The notes under the pieces were generated by a model. It saw nothing but the letters and a program-made list of their open reading frames with translations. It was not told the DNA's origin and ran no database searches. A program made the position numbers and the translations under genes. DNA of 64,000 nucleotides from Neocallimastix lanati (nom. inval.) (taxonomy: Eukaryota > Neocallimastigomycota > Neocallimastigomycetes > Neocallimastigales > Neocallimastigaceae), in NCBI GenBank assembly GCA_016946835.1, contig JACVTC010000049.1:781501-845500 (forward strand), given 5' to 3'. This document shows, in pieces, positions 54,201 to 64,000 of this stretch (position 1 is the stretch's first letter; every line of letters starts with the position of its first letter).

Positions 54201-57200
54201 ATGGAAAGTGAAGAAGCAACAAGTACAAAAAATAATTTTCAAATTCCAATAATCAATCCCAATAATATCGATGCTTCGAAATTTATATCAGCAATAACCG
54301 ATTTTATTCCTACATTCTTCTCCCCAAATGGAGTTCTTACCAAAGAAGGAGAAGCAAATATAAAGCCGAATATTCAAGAAGTTTTAATTCAATGTGAGAG
54401 TTTTTTCATCGATCATCCAAATTCATTCCAAAGCGATGAAAACAAAAATACATACGTAATAAATAAACTAAATGGTCTACCTAGAAGATGGGGTCTCTCT
54501 CTATTAGTTGATGGTACACTGAAAACTCTGAGCTACCAAAAATTTAAGAAGTTACTACTCAAGAATTTTGACTCGGGTGATGAGAAGAAGCAGAAGTACA
54601 TGCTGATGAAGCAGTTATGGGATTTGAAGCAAGAACAACTTGGAAAGGTTGCTGAATTCACGATAGAGTTCCGAAGATTAGCAGCAAGGCTTAAATGGCC
54701 AGATGAAGTTTTCATCGACATAATTGGAAAAGGTCTACTGGATGAAGTACGTGAAGAATATGATAAAATAAAGAAGCCAAAAACACTATTTGAAGCTACA
54801 AATGTTATTATTGACATAGACAAAAAATGCTACTTGGAGACCAAAATTCGCAATTCCTGTCATTTTAGAAACCACAAAACAAAGTCATTTAATAGAAAGA
54901 AATATGAATTCAATAAAAGCAGTACTAAGTCGAGAAATCTACATCATAGGAAGAACAAGTTCAAAAAAGAAATACTCTCTGCTAATTATACACCAAATAG
55001 TTCCAATTCTATGACAACTACCTTTGTTATATCTACCAATTCAAAGTCTTTCAAAATTAATTTACTAATTGATTCAGGCTCTGCCAAAAGCTTTATTTGC
55101 AAGGACTTTATTTCAGCTAATAAAATTCCAATCTCAGGCCTTTCTTCTCCTATTAGTATCCAATTGCCCAATAGTAAAAGTATGGTAATTAAACAATCTA
55201 CGAAGCCTTTAAAACTGAAAATAATGGACCATATTGAAACCTATGAATTCTACGTTGGTAATCTACAACTTCAAGGTATAAGTGGTATTTTAGGAAGGGA
55301 TTGGCTCTCGATTCATAATCCCTATATCAACTTTAAATCCAATAAAATCTATTTCTTGGAAAGTAACTGTGGACAACATTGTCATTCTTGTAAAGGAAAT
55401 AAATTTATATTCCGTTCTAATAATATAACAGCACCTATGCTAGAAGAATCCTCACAATGCGGCCATGACTCAATTATACCTTCATTTATTTCTGAAGATG
55501 AACTATATGATGAGGATATATGTTGTGTAATTGTTGAAAGTCAAGAACAAGTCAAAACTGATAAAAGTAATAACACAAATGAACTTAGAAATAAAAATAA
55601 AATTCTCAATAATAAGAAACTTAGAAATAAAAATAAAATTCTCAATAATAAGAAACTTAGAAATAAAAATAAAATTCTCAATAATAAGAAACTTAGAAAT
55701 AAAAATAAAATTCTCAATAATATGGAACTTAGAAATAAAGATAAAATTCTCAATAATAAGAAACTTAGTACTAAAGAAATCATTCAAAAATACTATTCAG
55801 ATCTAGTGAAAGTCTTTAAAAAAGAAGAAGCTGATAAATTACCTCCCCACCGGAGCTATGACATAACAATCGATTTGATCCCTGGAGGACAATTATTCTT
55901 TGGACCAATATATCCTTTAACTACGGTGGAAATGAAAGCCTTGAAAGAATATATCGAAGAAAATTTAGCTAAAGGCTTCATTCGAAAATCAAAATCCCCA
56001 GCTGGTGCTCCAATATTGTTTGTTAGAAAACACGATGGTTCTCTCAGGTTATGCGTGGATTATCGCCGTCTGAATGCTATTACAATCCGTAATAGTTACC
56101 CACTGCCAAGGATTAACGATTTAATGGAAGTATTTAAAGGATCAAAGATTTTTACCAGACTTGACTTAAGGTCTGCGTATAATCTTGTCAGAATAAAGGA
56201 AGGACATGAGTATCTTACAGCCTTCCGTACTCCAATAGGTCATTTCGAGTATCTTGTAATGCCTTTCGGCTTACGTAATGCTCCTTCAGTTTTTCAAAGA
56301 TTCATACAAGATACATTGTCAGAAATCACTGGATCCTTTGTTCAGGCATACTTGGATGATATAATTATCTTTTCTCCTGACTTTGACACTCACATTAAGC
56401 ATGTTCGTCATGTTCTTACTCTACTAATAAAAAATGGCTTATTCGTGAAATTAGAAAAATGTGAATTTCACGTATTTGAAACTACATTCTTAGGTTTCAC
56501 GGTTTCTATACATGGACTCACTATGGATAAGGATAAATTAAAATCAATTTTGGAATGGCCCATACCTAAAAACATCAAAGAACTCCAAAGTTTTCTTGGT
56601 TTAGGGAATTACTACAGAAAATTTATAAAAAATTTTGCTGAAATCATTGAACCTTTGCGGAAACTTTTAAAAAAGAATGCTGATTACTTATGGAACGAGG
56701 AAGCAAATAATGCATTTAATAAACTTAAAAATGCTTTCCTCAACAATGAAGTACTTATCTTTCCCGATCCAGAGAAAGAATTTGTAGTAGAAACAGATGC
56801 CAGTGATTTTGCTGTTGGCTGCATTCTTTCCCAAGTTAGCCCTAAGGATAATTTATTACATCCTGTAGCATTTTACTCTCGCTCTATGAATAAGGCTGAA
56901 GTTAATTATACAATTTACGACAAAGAACTTCTAGCCATTATTACAGCATTTGACGTATGGAGGCATCATCTTGAAGGTGCCAAATATCCAGTTCAAATTC
57001 TTACAGACCATAGGAACCTACTTTATATGAAGAAACCTCAACATCTTAATCAGAGGCAAATTCGTTGGAGCCTCTTCTTATCTAAATTTGACTTTAGAAT
57101 TGCTTATAGACCGGGAGTTAGTTCTGGTAAACCGGATTCCTTGTCAAGAAGACCGGACTATAAGAAGAATAACTCCTTAGAGGGCTCATCTATCATCAAT

Positions 57201-58484
57201 GATGATGTATTCTGCTGTACAATCGACAGAAATATCAATAGCTTAAAAGAGTCCCAGTTGTCTGATAAATTTTGTCAAGATACGATAAGAAAGATCCAAG
57301 AAAAATCTGGTAAAGTTAAAAGCTCCATATTCAGCCTCATTAAAGGTATCCTACATTTCCAAAATAGAATAATTGTGCCAGCATCACTCAAGGCTAGACT
57401 TCTAAAATCCTTTCATGATACTCCAACTAGTGGCCATCAGGGGGTAGATAGGACCCTCGAAAAACTTAGAAGGTACTACTGGTGGCCTAATATGAAAAAG
57501 GACGTTATTAATTACGTTCATTCATGCGAAGTATGTGGAAGAAACAAGATAAGAAGACATAAACCGTATGGCAAGTTACAGCCACTCCCCATTCCTACAA
57601 AACCCTGGGAAGTTATAGGTGTCGATTATATTGTTTACCTCCCTACTTCAAGAGATTGTACTTGTATCATGGTAGTATCGGACCACTTAACTAAAATGGT
57701 CCATTTAGTCCCTTGCTCTGATGTTCCTTCTGCTGATCAAACTGCAAAGCTCCTTCTTCTCAATGTGTTCAAATTTCATGGATTTCCTAAAACCATTATT
57801 TCGGATCATGGCTCACAGTTTTCTTCGGAATTTTGGACCTCCTTGTGTTATGCCCTTCAGATAAAGCCCAGATTAGCTACTGCTCACCACCAACAATCTA
57901 ATGGTCAAGTAGAGCGTGCGAATGCTGTTATTGAACAATATCTTCGTTGTTATTGTTCTACTGCTCAAAGTGACTGGTGTTATTATCTACCTTTATGTGA
58001 GTTTGCTTATAATAATTCTCTACATAGTTCCATTGGTATGTCGCCTTTTTATGCAAACTACGGCTTCCATCCCAATTGTTTTATAGATTCACCTCCTATT
58101 CTTTTAAAGGATAATGCTTCATGCTTAACTAGGGATTGGTCTTCACATTTCGAATCTCTCAAGAAACACCTTATAAAGGCAAAAGAAGACTACAAAAAAT
58201 ATGCGGATGTTGGAAAAGCTGAAGGCCCAAATTTCAATGTTAATGACTTAGTATGGTTAAGAAGATACTACTTTACCAACGAACCCGCGAAAAAATTAGC
58301 TTCTCAATATCTCGGTCCATTTAAAATCATTGAGAAAGGGCAAAGAATGAACTACCGTTTGGAGTTACCGGAAAACCTTCATCTCCATCCGGTATTTCAT
58401 ATCTCTCAGCTTGAGCCATATACAAAAAGAAATCCAGAATTATCAGAACCATTAGAAACAGAAGAAGAAAGAAGAGCAATGTAA
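54201..58484 (+). CDS. gag-pol: E4 Gag-Pol fusion polyprotein
   Basis: The single 1427-residue frame needs no frameshift. The capsid-like region runs about 70-215 (NKLNGLPRRWGLSLLVDG, EFTIEFRRLAARLKWPDE), followed by a Lys/Arg/His-rich segment instead of a CCHC knuckle. Protease: LLIDSGSAKSFI at about 289. A linker has five copies of a 12-residue repeat LRNKNKILNNKK (36-bp DNA units, 55585-55770). RT: LRLCVDYRRLN and YLDD at about 717. RNase H: ETDASDFAVGC, DKELLAI, LTDHRNL. Integrase: HHCC (SGHQGVDRTLEKL, CEVCGRNK), Asp about 1140, Asp about 1201 (SDHGSQF), Glu about 1237 (NGQVERAN), then LGPFKIIEK and HPVFHISQLEPY. The protein ends ETEEERRAM where the DNA becomes the polypurine tract, and the stop codon is in the 3' LTR. 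No chromodomain remains. All catalytic residues are present. Confidence 0.93.
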   Translation: MESEEATSTKNNFQIPIINPNNIDASKFISAITDFIPTFFSPNGVLTKEGEANIKPNIQEVLIQCESFFIDHPNSFQSDENKNTYVINKLNGLPRRWGLSLLVDGTLKTLSYQKFKKLLLKNFDSGDEKKQKYMLMKQLWDLKQEQLGKVAEFTIEFRRLAARLKWPDEVFIDIIGKGLLDEVREEYDKIKKPKTLFEATNVIIDIDKKCYLETKIRNSCHFRNHKTKSFNRKKYEFNKSSTKSRNLHHRKNKFKKEILSANYTPNSSNSMTTTFVISTNSKSFKINLLIDSGSAKSFICKDFISANKIPISGLSSPISIQLPNSKSMVIKQSTKPLKLKIMDHIETYEFYVGNLQLQGISGILGRDWLSIHNPYINFKSNKIYFLESNCGQHCHSCKGNKFIFRSNNITAPMLEESSQCGHDSIIPSFISEDELYDEDICCVIVESQEQVKTDKSNNTNELRNKNKILNNKKLRNKNKILNNKKLRNKNKILNNKKLRNKNKILNNMELRNKDKILNNKKLSTKEIIQKYYSDLVKVFKKEEADKLPPHRSYDITIDLIPGGQLFFGPIYPLTTVEMKALKEYIEENLAKGFIRKSKSPAGAPILFVRKHDGSLRLCVDYRRLNAITIRNSYPLPRINDLMEVFKGSKIFTRLDLRSAYNLVRIKEGHEYLTAFRTPIGHFEYLVMPFGLRNAPSVFQRFIQDTLSEITGSFVQAYLDDIIIFSPDFDTHIKHVRHVLTLLIKNGLFVKLEKCEFHVFETTFLGFTVSIHGLTMDKDKLKSILEWPIPKNIKELQSFLGLGNYYRKFIKNFAEIIEPLRKLLKKNADYLWNEEANNAFNKLKNAFLNNEVLIFPDPEKEFVVETDASDFAVGCILSQVSPKDNLLHPVAFYSRSMNKAEVNYTIYDKELLAIITAFDVWRHHLEGAKYPVQILTDHRNLLYMKKPQHLNQRQIRWSLFLSKFDFRIAYRPGVSSGKPDSLSRRPDYKKNNSLEGSSIINDDVFCCTIDRNINSLKESQLSDKFCQDTIRKIQEKSGKVKSSIFSLIKGILHFQNRIIVPASLKARLLKSFHDTPTSGHQGVDRTLEKLRRYYWWPNMKKDVINYVHSCEVCGRNKIRRHKPYGKLQPLPIPTKPWEVIGVDYIVYLPTSRDCTCIMVVSDHLTKMVHLVPCSDVPSADQTAKLLLLNVFKFHGFPKTIISDHGSQFSSEFWTSLCYALQIKPRLATAHHQQSNGQVERANAVIEQYLRCYCSTAQSDWCYYLPLCEFAYNNSLHSSIGMSPFYANYGFHPNCFIDSPPILLKDNASCLTRDWSSHFESLKKHLIKAKEDYKKYADVGKAEGPNFNVNDLVWLRRYYFTNEPAKKLASQYLGPFKIIEKGQRMNYRLELPENLHLHPVFHISQLEPYTKRNPELSEPLETEEERRAM
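58461..58476 (+). other. E4 polypurine tract, inside the ORF
   Basis: GAAGAAGAAAGAAGAG, 4 nt before the 3' LTR, is the plus-strand primer candidate and at the same time encodes the last residues of Pol. Confidence 0.8.
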
Positions 58485-58906
58485 GAAATCATAATTATTC
58501 AATAATGAATAATTAATATTTCTTATAACTAATGAAAAATAATTAATAATTTATAATTATTTATAAAATAATAATTATTTTTAAAAAAATATTTATTTAA
58601 ATAATAATTAATATAATCATTGATTTTAACTTATAAATTTATTTAATAGTTATATTTTCATATATTGATCTAAATTTATTTACATATTATAATTTATACA
58701 TTTATATAAATAATATAAAATTTATTTACTTATTATTATTATTCATTTAAATAGAATTTTTACAAAAAATTATGTAAATTTGTATTTAATATTTTACCAT
58801 AAAAATATTAGTTATTTTAATTAAAATGAATTATGTATTTTATAATGTATTATAAACTATAAATGTATCTAATCTATCATATTATTTAATCTTTATTTTT
58901 TAAATG

Positions 58907-58940
<34 letters not shown>

Positions 58941-59503
58941 TTTTTTCATTAATTCCTATCCTATCAATATTTAATATTTTATAATTAATTAGAAAATCGG
59001 TAATTAATGTTTTTCCTAACAAATAGGTTTTCTTTAATTATACGATGATCAATATGATTAGAATATTGATCGAAAAACTATTTAGGTTTTTCTTCTAATC
59101 TTTTCCTAAATAGATTTTTTGTTAAGATTAGAAAACAAATTTATTTAACCGATTAATTTTTTAAAAAATATAAATAGGACTCTTGAATTCTCTTTGAGAA
59201 ATCAAGAGTTATTATTTTAAGAAAATATAATAAATAATAACAAATAAAATAAATTTTTTATTTATATATCAAAAAAACTGTTATTAATCATAAAAGGTTT
59301 TTTTTAAAAAGAATATTTTCAACTACTATTCTGCCGTTGCTTGGTTATTGTTTGTTATATTTACTTATAATAAACTCTGTATAATTAAGTATAATTTTTA
59401 TTTTTTAATTTTATTTTCTCAATTTTAATATTATGTAAAAATAATATTAAAATTGTAGATAATAGTTATATTAATTAATTTTAGTTTTAGTATAGCTATT
59501 ACA
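58481..59503 (+). repeat. E4 3' LTR
   Basis: Starts GTAAGAAATCATAATT. The pol stop TAA uses its bases 2-4. Nearly identical to the 5' LTR; followed by CAATGA. Confidence 0.9.
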
Positions 59504-59506
59504 CAA

Positions 59507-60484
59507 TGATAAAGAATGAAGTAATAAATTGATTCTTATTAAAAACTTTTTAATATAGTCAAGGTGATTTTTAAAATATTAATAAATTTATGTATTCTTT
59601 ACATTAATAATTTTACTATATTATTTGATCTGAAAATTTAAGTTTATACATAAAATTTAATTTAAATTTATGTTCATTCCTTATAAAGGTAAATTAAATT
59701 TATGAGAGTTTAGCAATAACATAGTACTAATTACTTTTAGTATTATTTTTCTAAATAAGGAATAATTCCTGTATATAAACAACTTAAATAACTTTATCAA
59801 TATTTCTGTCTTTCGAATTAAGAAATAATTGAAATGAAAGAAATAAATAAAATAAAATTTTCTGTATTTAAAATTGTAAAAGATTTTTCATATATTAATA
59901 AATGTATTTTATTTTCTATTATGTCATTCAAATTAATATATAAGATTACATATTAAATTAGTATCAAAATTAAGTTAAAGTATTCAATTTTATTGTAATA
60001 CTGCTTCTCTTTTTTTTTGTTTAATTCTTATCTATAATGCATCTTTTATATTATAGATTTATTTTGGTTAATTTGAATATTAGGAAATAATAAAATTTCT
60101 ATTTATTACAATAAGGAAATAATCAATAAGATTTAAAAATCTATTGTTTTTCCATCTCTTCAACTACTTCCAGAGGCTTTGCTACTTTTATATCTTCAAA
60201 AAGATATAAATTGACTACCTTGGAACCCCTTTTTTTAGGGGAGAGAGAAAAAAAAAAAAAAAAAAAAAAATAAAATAAATAAAAATAAAATAAATAAATA
60301 GAAATAAAATAAATAAATAAAAATAAAATAAATAAATAAAAATAATAATAAAAATAGAATAAAAATTAAAATAAAAAAAATATAATAAATAAATAAAAAT
60401 TATTGTGAAAGAAATAAAATTTTTTTTTTTGTGTTTTAATATTATATAATTTTTTTTTTTTTTTGAATTCCTCGAACCATAACA
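59507..60484 (+). repeat. Solo LTR (about 978 bp) at the -15 site of tRNA-Met copy 3
   Basis: Begins TGATAAAGAATGAAG and ends CGAACCATAACA. The right duplication TCAA (60485-60488) matches TCAA left of E4 (52607-52610). No ORF. E4 later inserted at its fifth-to-sixth position region, duplicating CAATGA. It is a family distinct from E1-E5. Confidence 0.8.
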
Positions 60485-60940
60485 TCAAAAAATCGGTAGA
60501 TTTATTCATACATATATATTGCGTTATTATTATTTTTTTTTTTTGTCATTAATATTAGTGGATTTTAGGATTGAAATTCAATAATAGAGATTAAACGAAA
60601 TTAAATTTATATATTAACAAATTTATTTTAAATTCTATTTATTGTAAAAATAAATACAAAGTCTGTGAAATAATAAATACATTTAATATTAAAAAATAAA
60701 TAAATAATATGTATTACAAGTATTAATGTAAAATGTATTTATTTAGTAATTATTAATATTTTATTTTAACAAAAAAAAATTTTTTTCTTTTGTTGATTTT
60801 CGATTTTTAAGTTTTATAAAAAGATTTACATTGCATTGTTTAATGTAGATATATTATTTTAATATTTATTAGTAAAATATTATTTCATAAACCCAATTGT
60901 TTAATTGAGTTTTGTATGTCTTCTTTATTTTTCATTTATT
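60485..60940. repeat. Spacer copy 3 of the tRNA-Met unit, truncated
   Basis: AAAATCGGTAGATTTATTC onward matches spacer copies 1 and 2 up to TTTTTCATTTATT (60940), after which the sequence is unrelated. The rest of the unit and any fourth tRNA are not in the window. Confidence 0.85.
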
Positions 60941-61157
60941 GTTAGAAAATTAGTATTTTTAGTTTATAAATTTAATTAACATTTTAATTAATATTTTTAT
61001 TTTATTACAACTTTTATTATAATTTTAAATATTAAATAGTTTATTATAAATAAATAGGATATATTATATTAATATATAGTTTATATAGTTTATGAATATA
61101 GTTTTAAAAAAATTTTTATTTTTATAAGCCTCTTTTATATAGTTAATATTAAAACAT
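60941..61157. other. Unassigned AT-rich stretch before the MULE
   Basis: It starts GTTAGAAAATTAGTATTTTT and has no match elsewhere in the window. It may be another truncated insertion in spacer copy 3. Confidence 0.4.
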
Positions 61158-61479
61158 GGGGGTGTGTCATTTCGAAAATTTTTATTACATAAATTTGTAT
61201 TTTGTTGTAGTGCATTTCGGAAAACATGGCGTATTATAATGTAATAAATAAATAAATGAATAAATAAATTATAAATGAATAAATAAATTTTTAAATAATA
61301 ATAAAAATAATTAAGACAAACGTTTATTATGACTAAAAAAATTTTTTTTAGAAAACTAAATAAAAATATATATATATATATAATTACTACATATATATAA
61401 TAATTATATTTTTTTTATTTTATTTTAAATATTATTAATTATTATTAATACATTAATACCATGTTTATATTATCAACAG

Positions 61480-62410
61480 AAAATACAGATTGAATAAAAT
61501 AAAATAAAATGAAATAAAATAAAATAAAATAAATAGTTGAAATATAAATATGAAGTACAGATTGAATAAAATAAAATAAAATAAAATAAAATAAATAGTT
61601 GAAATATAAATATGAAGTACAGATTGAATAAAATAAAATAAAATAAAATAAAATAAAATAAAATAAAATAAATAGTAGAATATAAATATAAGTACAGATT
61701 GAATAAAATAAAATAAAATAAAATAAAATAAATAGTAGAATATAAATATAAGTACAGATTGAATAAAATAAAATAAAATAAAATAAAATAAAATAAATAG
61801 TAGAATATAAATATAAGTACAGATTGAATAAAATAAAATAAAATAAAATAAAATAAAATAAAATAAAATAAAATAAAATAAAATAAAATAAAATAAAATA
61901 AATAGTTGAAATATAAATATGAAGTACAGATTGAATAAAATAAAATAAAATAAAATAAATAGTTGAAATATAAATATGAAGTACAGATTGAATAAAATAA
62001 AATAAAATAAAATAAAATAAAATAAATAGTTGAAATATAAATATGAAGTACAGATTGAATAAAATAAAATAAAATAAAATAAAATAAATAGTTGAAATAT
62101 AAATATGAAGTACAGATTGAATAAAATAAAATAAAATAAAATAAAATAAATAGTTGAAATATAAATATGAAGTACAGATTGAATAAAATAAAATAAAATA
62201 AAATAAAATAAATAGTTGAAATATAAATATGAAGTACAGATTGAATAAAATAAAATAAAATAAAATAAAATAAATAGTTGAAATATAAATATGAAGTACA
62301 GATTGAATAAAATAAAATAAAATAAAATAAAATAAATAGTTGAAATATAAATATGAAGTACAGATTGAATAAAATAAAATAAAATAAAATAAAATAAAAT
62401 AAAATAAAAA
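61480..62410. repeat. Minisatellite, 14 units with variable (AAAAT)n
   Basis: Each unit is ACAGATTGAATAAAAT plus a variable (AAAAT)n run plus AAATAGTTGAAATATAAATA and TGAAGT. I count 14 ACAGATTGAAT starts, spaced mostly about 62 bp (57-107). A variant AATAGTAGAATATAAATATA unit occupies 61670-61810. It lies between the MULE end and the transposase. Confidence 0.9.
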
Positions 62411-63195
62411 AGAAATATAATAATTATTTTATATATATAGGAATCTTACATATTTTAATTTTTTTTCATTTATTTTTCTAAAAAAAAAATTTAAGTTATA
62501 ATAACGTTTGTCTTTTAATTATTATACTTTATTAGAGTAAATAAAAAAATTTAAATGAAAAGTAAATAATTTTAATTATTTATAATTCATATTTTCATAA
62601 ACGATATATATATATATTAATTTAAATAATATAAGAATTAAAAATTAAAACAATAAGAGTTGAATAATTGATCCTATTAAAATAATTAATTATTTGCATA
62701 GTAATATTTATAATGTTTGATCAATATGAATCAATTATTATTAAAATATAATAATAACAATTATAATTTTAATAAAATAATAAAAATCTTTTATTGAATT
62801 TATTATTTTTAATAACATAATTAATTTTGAAAAGTATATTGATATTAATAAAATTTATAATAATATAATATTGATATTGATATTAATAAAATTTATAATT
62901 ATATAATATTGATATTGATATTAATAAAATTTATAATTATATAATATTGATATTGATATTAATAAAATTTTAACTAGTATCAAATAAATCGGTTTTAGTT
63001 ATAAATTACTTAATAAAAATAACTAAAAGATAATTTCTATTAAGATTATTAAATAAACACAATAGGTAAATAAATTTGTATTTTTCTAGCATTTTTTTAA
63101 ATTAAGATTATTTAATTATTATTTAAACGGTTATAAATATAAATTTAAAATAAATAAATTTTTATTTTTCTAGCATTTTTTTAAATTAAGATTAT

Positions 63196-64000
63196 TTATT
63201 TTAAATTAATATTTATATCGTTTAAATCAATTAAACATTCTTTCCATAATTTAATTAATTCATTTCTGTTGCATCCATTATAAAATAAATTTATTTCCTT
63301 ACTTTTGTAATTTTCAATTAAAATTTTAATTTCATCAGTTGCACTAAATATTTTTTGCTTTTTTTTTTTCCAATTTCCTTTAGTTCTCCTTTGATAATCA
63401 TTATAAGATAAGTTTTCTTCTTCTTTTAATATATATATTAATTTATAAAATAAAGGTTTATTTGGAAATATATTATTTAATAGTTATTATAAGATTCTGA
63501 TGCATTGTTTGTTAAATGCTCTATATTTTCATAATAATTCCAATTATTAACATTATACTTAATAATTTTTATTAAAATATTCTAAAAATTGCAGAAAATT
63601 ATTATACTTTTTTTTTTGACAAATTCTTTTTATTATAATATAAATATCAAATATATAGTTAGGGTTTATAAACGGTAAGTTCGAAATAGCTTTATAATAA
63701 ATATATACATCATTATTATTCTTCACTTCATGATAACATAATATATTTTTTTGTTTTTTTAATGATCTTTTGTAATGCCAAACACAATATTTAATATTTA
63801 TATTGGGAAAAACTTTTTTTGCGGCATTAGATATACCTTGTTCAAAATCACAATGAAAATTAATTGTAGTAATTAATGTATTACTCCTAAATTTATTTGC
63901 ATTTTTTTTTATTTCTTTAAATAATGTTTCATATGTAGATTGTTTTTTATTTTTTAATATAGAAATGGAAGTAGTGTAAAACATATTAAATTCCCCAACA
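63196..64000 (-). pseudogene. MULE transposase, 3' part, frameshifted
   Basis: The frame enters from the right edge (open beyond 64000). It reads TLITTINFHCDFEQGISNAA, then VFPNINIKYCVWHYKRSLKK, which fits the core of the MULE transposase domain: second catalytic Asp in CDFE and the C-x2-H motif CVWH. It stops at 63559. The expected continuation (NVNNWNYYE, LTNNASESYNNY, then FPNKPLFYKLIYILKEEENL) is present in a shifted frame after 63555, followed by an in-frame TAA, and runs on to a stop at 63196. So there is one frameshift and one nonsense change. The first Asp is off the window. Such transposases cut and paste elements with 9-bp duplications; this copy is probably dead. Confidence 0.82.

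Larger units (their letters stand above)
52614..59503 (+). mobile_element. E4: apparently intact Ty3/gypsy element with single gag-pol ORF
   Basis: LTRs of 1022 and 1023 bp look almost identical. CAATGA flanks both sides (52608-52613, 59504-59509) and comprises CAA of the tRNA flank plus the TGA start of a pre-existing solo LTR. It has a self-priming primer site, an uninterrupted 1427-codon ORF and a polypurine tract overlapping the end of that ORF. It looks recent and possibly competent. Confidence 0.9.
61158..64000 (-). mobile_element. MULE-type DNA transposon, right part beyond the window
   Basis: The terminal sequence GGGGGTGTGTCATTTCG at 61158 is the same type as the ends of the 2876-3915 element. 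A sub-terminal TGCATTTCGGAAAACATGGCG follows. Inside are a minisatellite (61480-62410), AT-rich sequence with a roughly 53-bp tandem unit (62870-62965), and a broken transposase gene on the minus strand. The other end is outside the window. Confidence 0.7.

Noticed and set aside
61480-62410. Possible CRISPR array
   Set aside because: Repeat units abut with variable pentamer runs rather than unique spacers; it is a minisatellite in a eukaryotic transposon.

Overview
The window looks like nuclear DNA of a very AT-rich eukaryote, most likely an anaerobic gut fungus (Neocallimastigomycota). The visible reasons are intergenic DNA that is almost pure A/T with long poly(A), poly(T) and (ATT)n tracts, Asn-rich proteins, a PD-(D/E)XK (Rpn-type) protein of a kind expanded in that group, GT-AG introns, and a dense load of Ty3/gypsy and MULE elements. 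A dictyostelid amoeba shares several of these traits and is the main alternative. The assignment is inference, not a database match.

Left part (1-20.3 kb). An Rpn/PD-(D/E)XK gene lies on the minus strand at 624-1919. It is followed by a cluster of nested LTR relics (2.5-6.1 kb) that contains a MULE-type element with a 9-bp target duplication and a minus-strand miniature LTR element. Next come a minisatellite, a damaged tRNA-Ser(GCU)-like sequence (7.3 kb) and a four-exon minus-strand gene for a seven-transmembrane receptor with a repetitive Ser/Arg/His tail (9.2-11.4 kb). From 11.5 to 20.3 kb I see only simple repeats, a large inverted pair of heptamer satellites and one solo LTR.

Right part (20.3-64 kb). 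This is the remains of a tandem array whose unit, about 1.44 kb, ends in an intact elongator tRNA-Met(CAU) gene on the minus strand. Three tRNA copies (20313, 22397, 52523) and three spacer copies survive. The array was blown apart by LTR retrotransposons. Element E1 (22485-31718) and a solo LTR (59507-60484) each sit exactly 15 bp upstream of a tRNA-Met 5' end with TCAA target duplications. E2 (31725-51157) inserted next to E1. E3 (35954-42946) and E5 (42988-48397) inserted into the E2 pol gene with 5-bp duplications, and E4 (52614-59503) inserted at the edge of the solo LTR.

The elements fall into two functional types. E1 and E2 have a tRNA-type primer-binding site starting TGG, split gag and pol, and a DSC rather than DTG/DSG protease motif. 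E3, E4 and E5 share an LTR layout of TATA box, hairpin, then about 40 nt downstream a sequence of 10-12 nt complementary to the bases right after the 5' LTR. That is the signature of Tf1/sushi-type self-priming. E1, E2 and E3 each carry a textbook -1 frameshift signal (U UUA AAC or A AAA AAC, about 8 nt spacer, GC-richer hairpin) at the gag stop. E4 and E5 encode one continuous gag-pol frame; E5 is an internally deleted copy. The window ends in a MULE DNA transposon whose transposase gene is broken and runs off the right edge.
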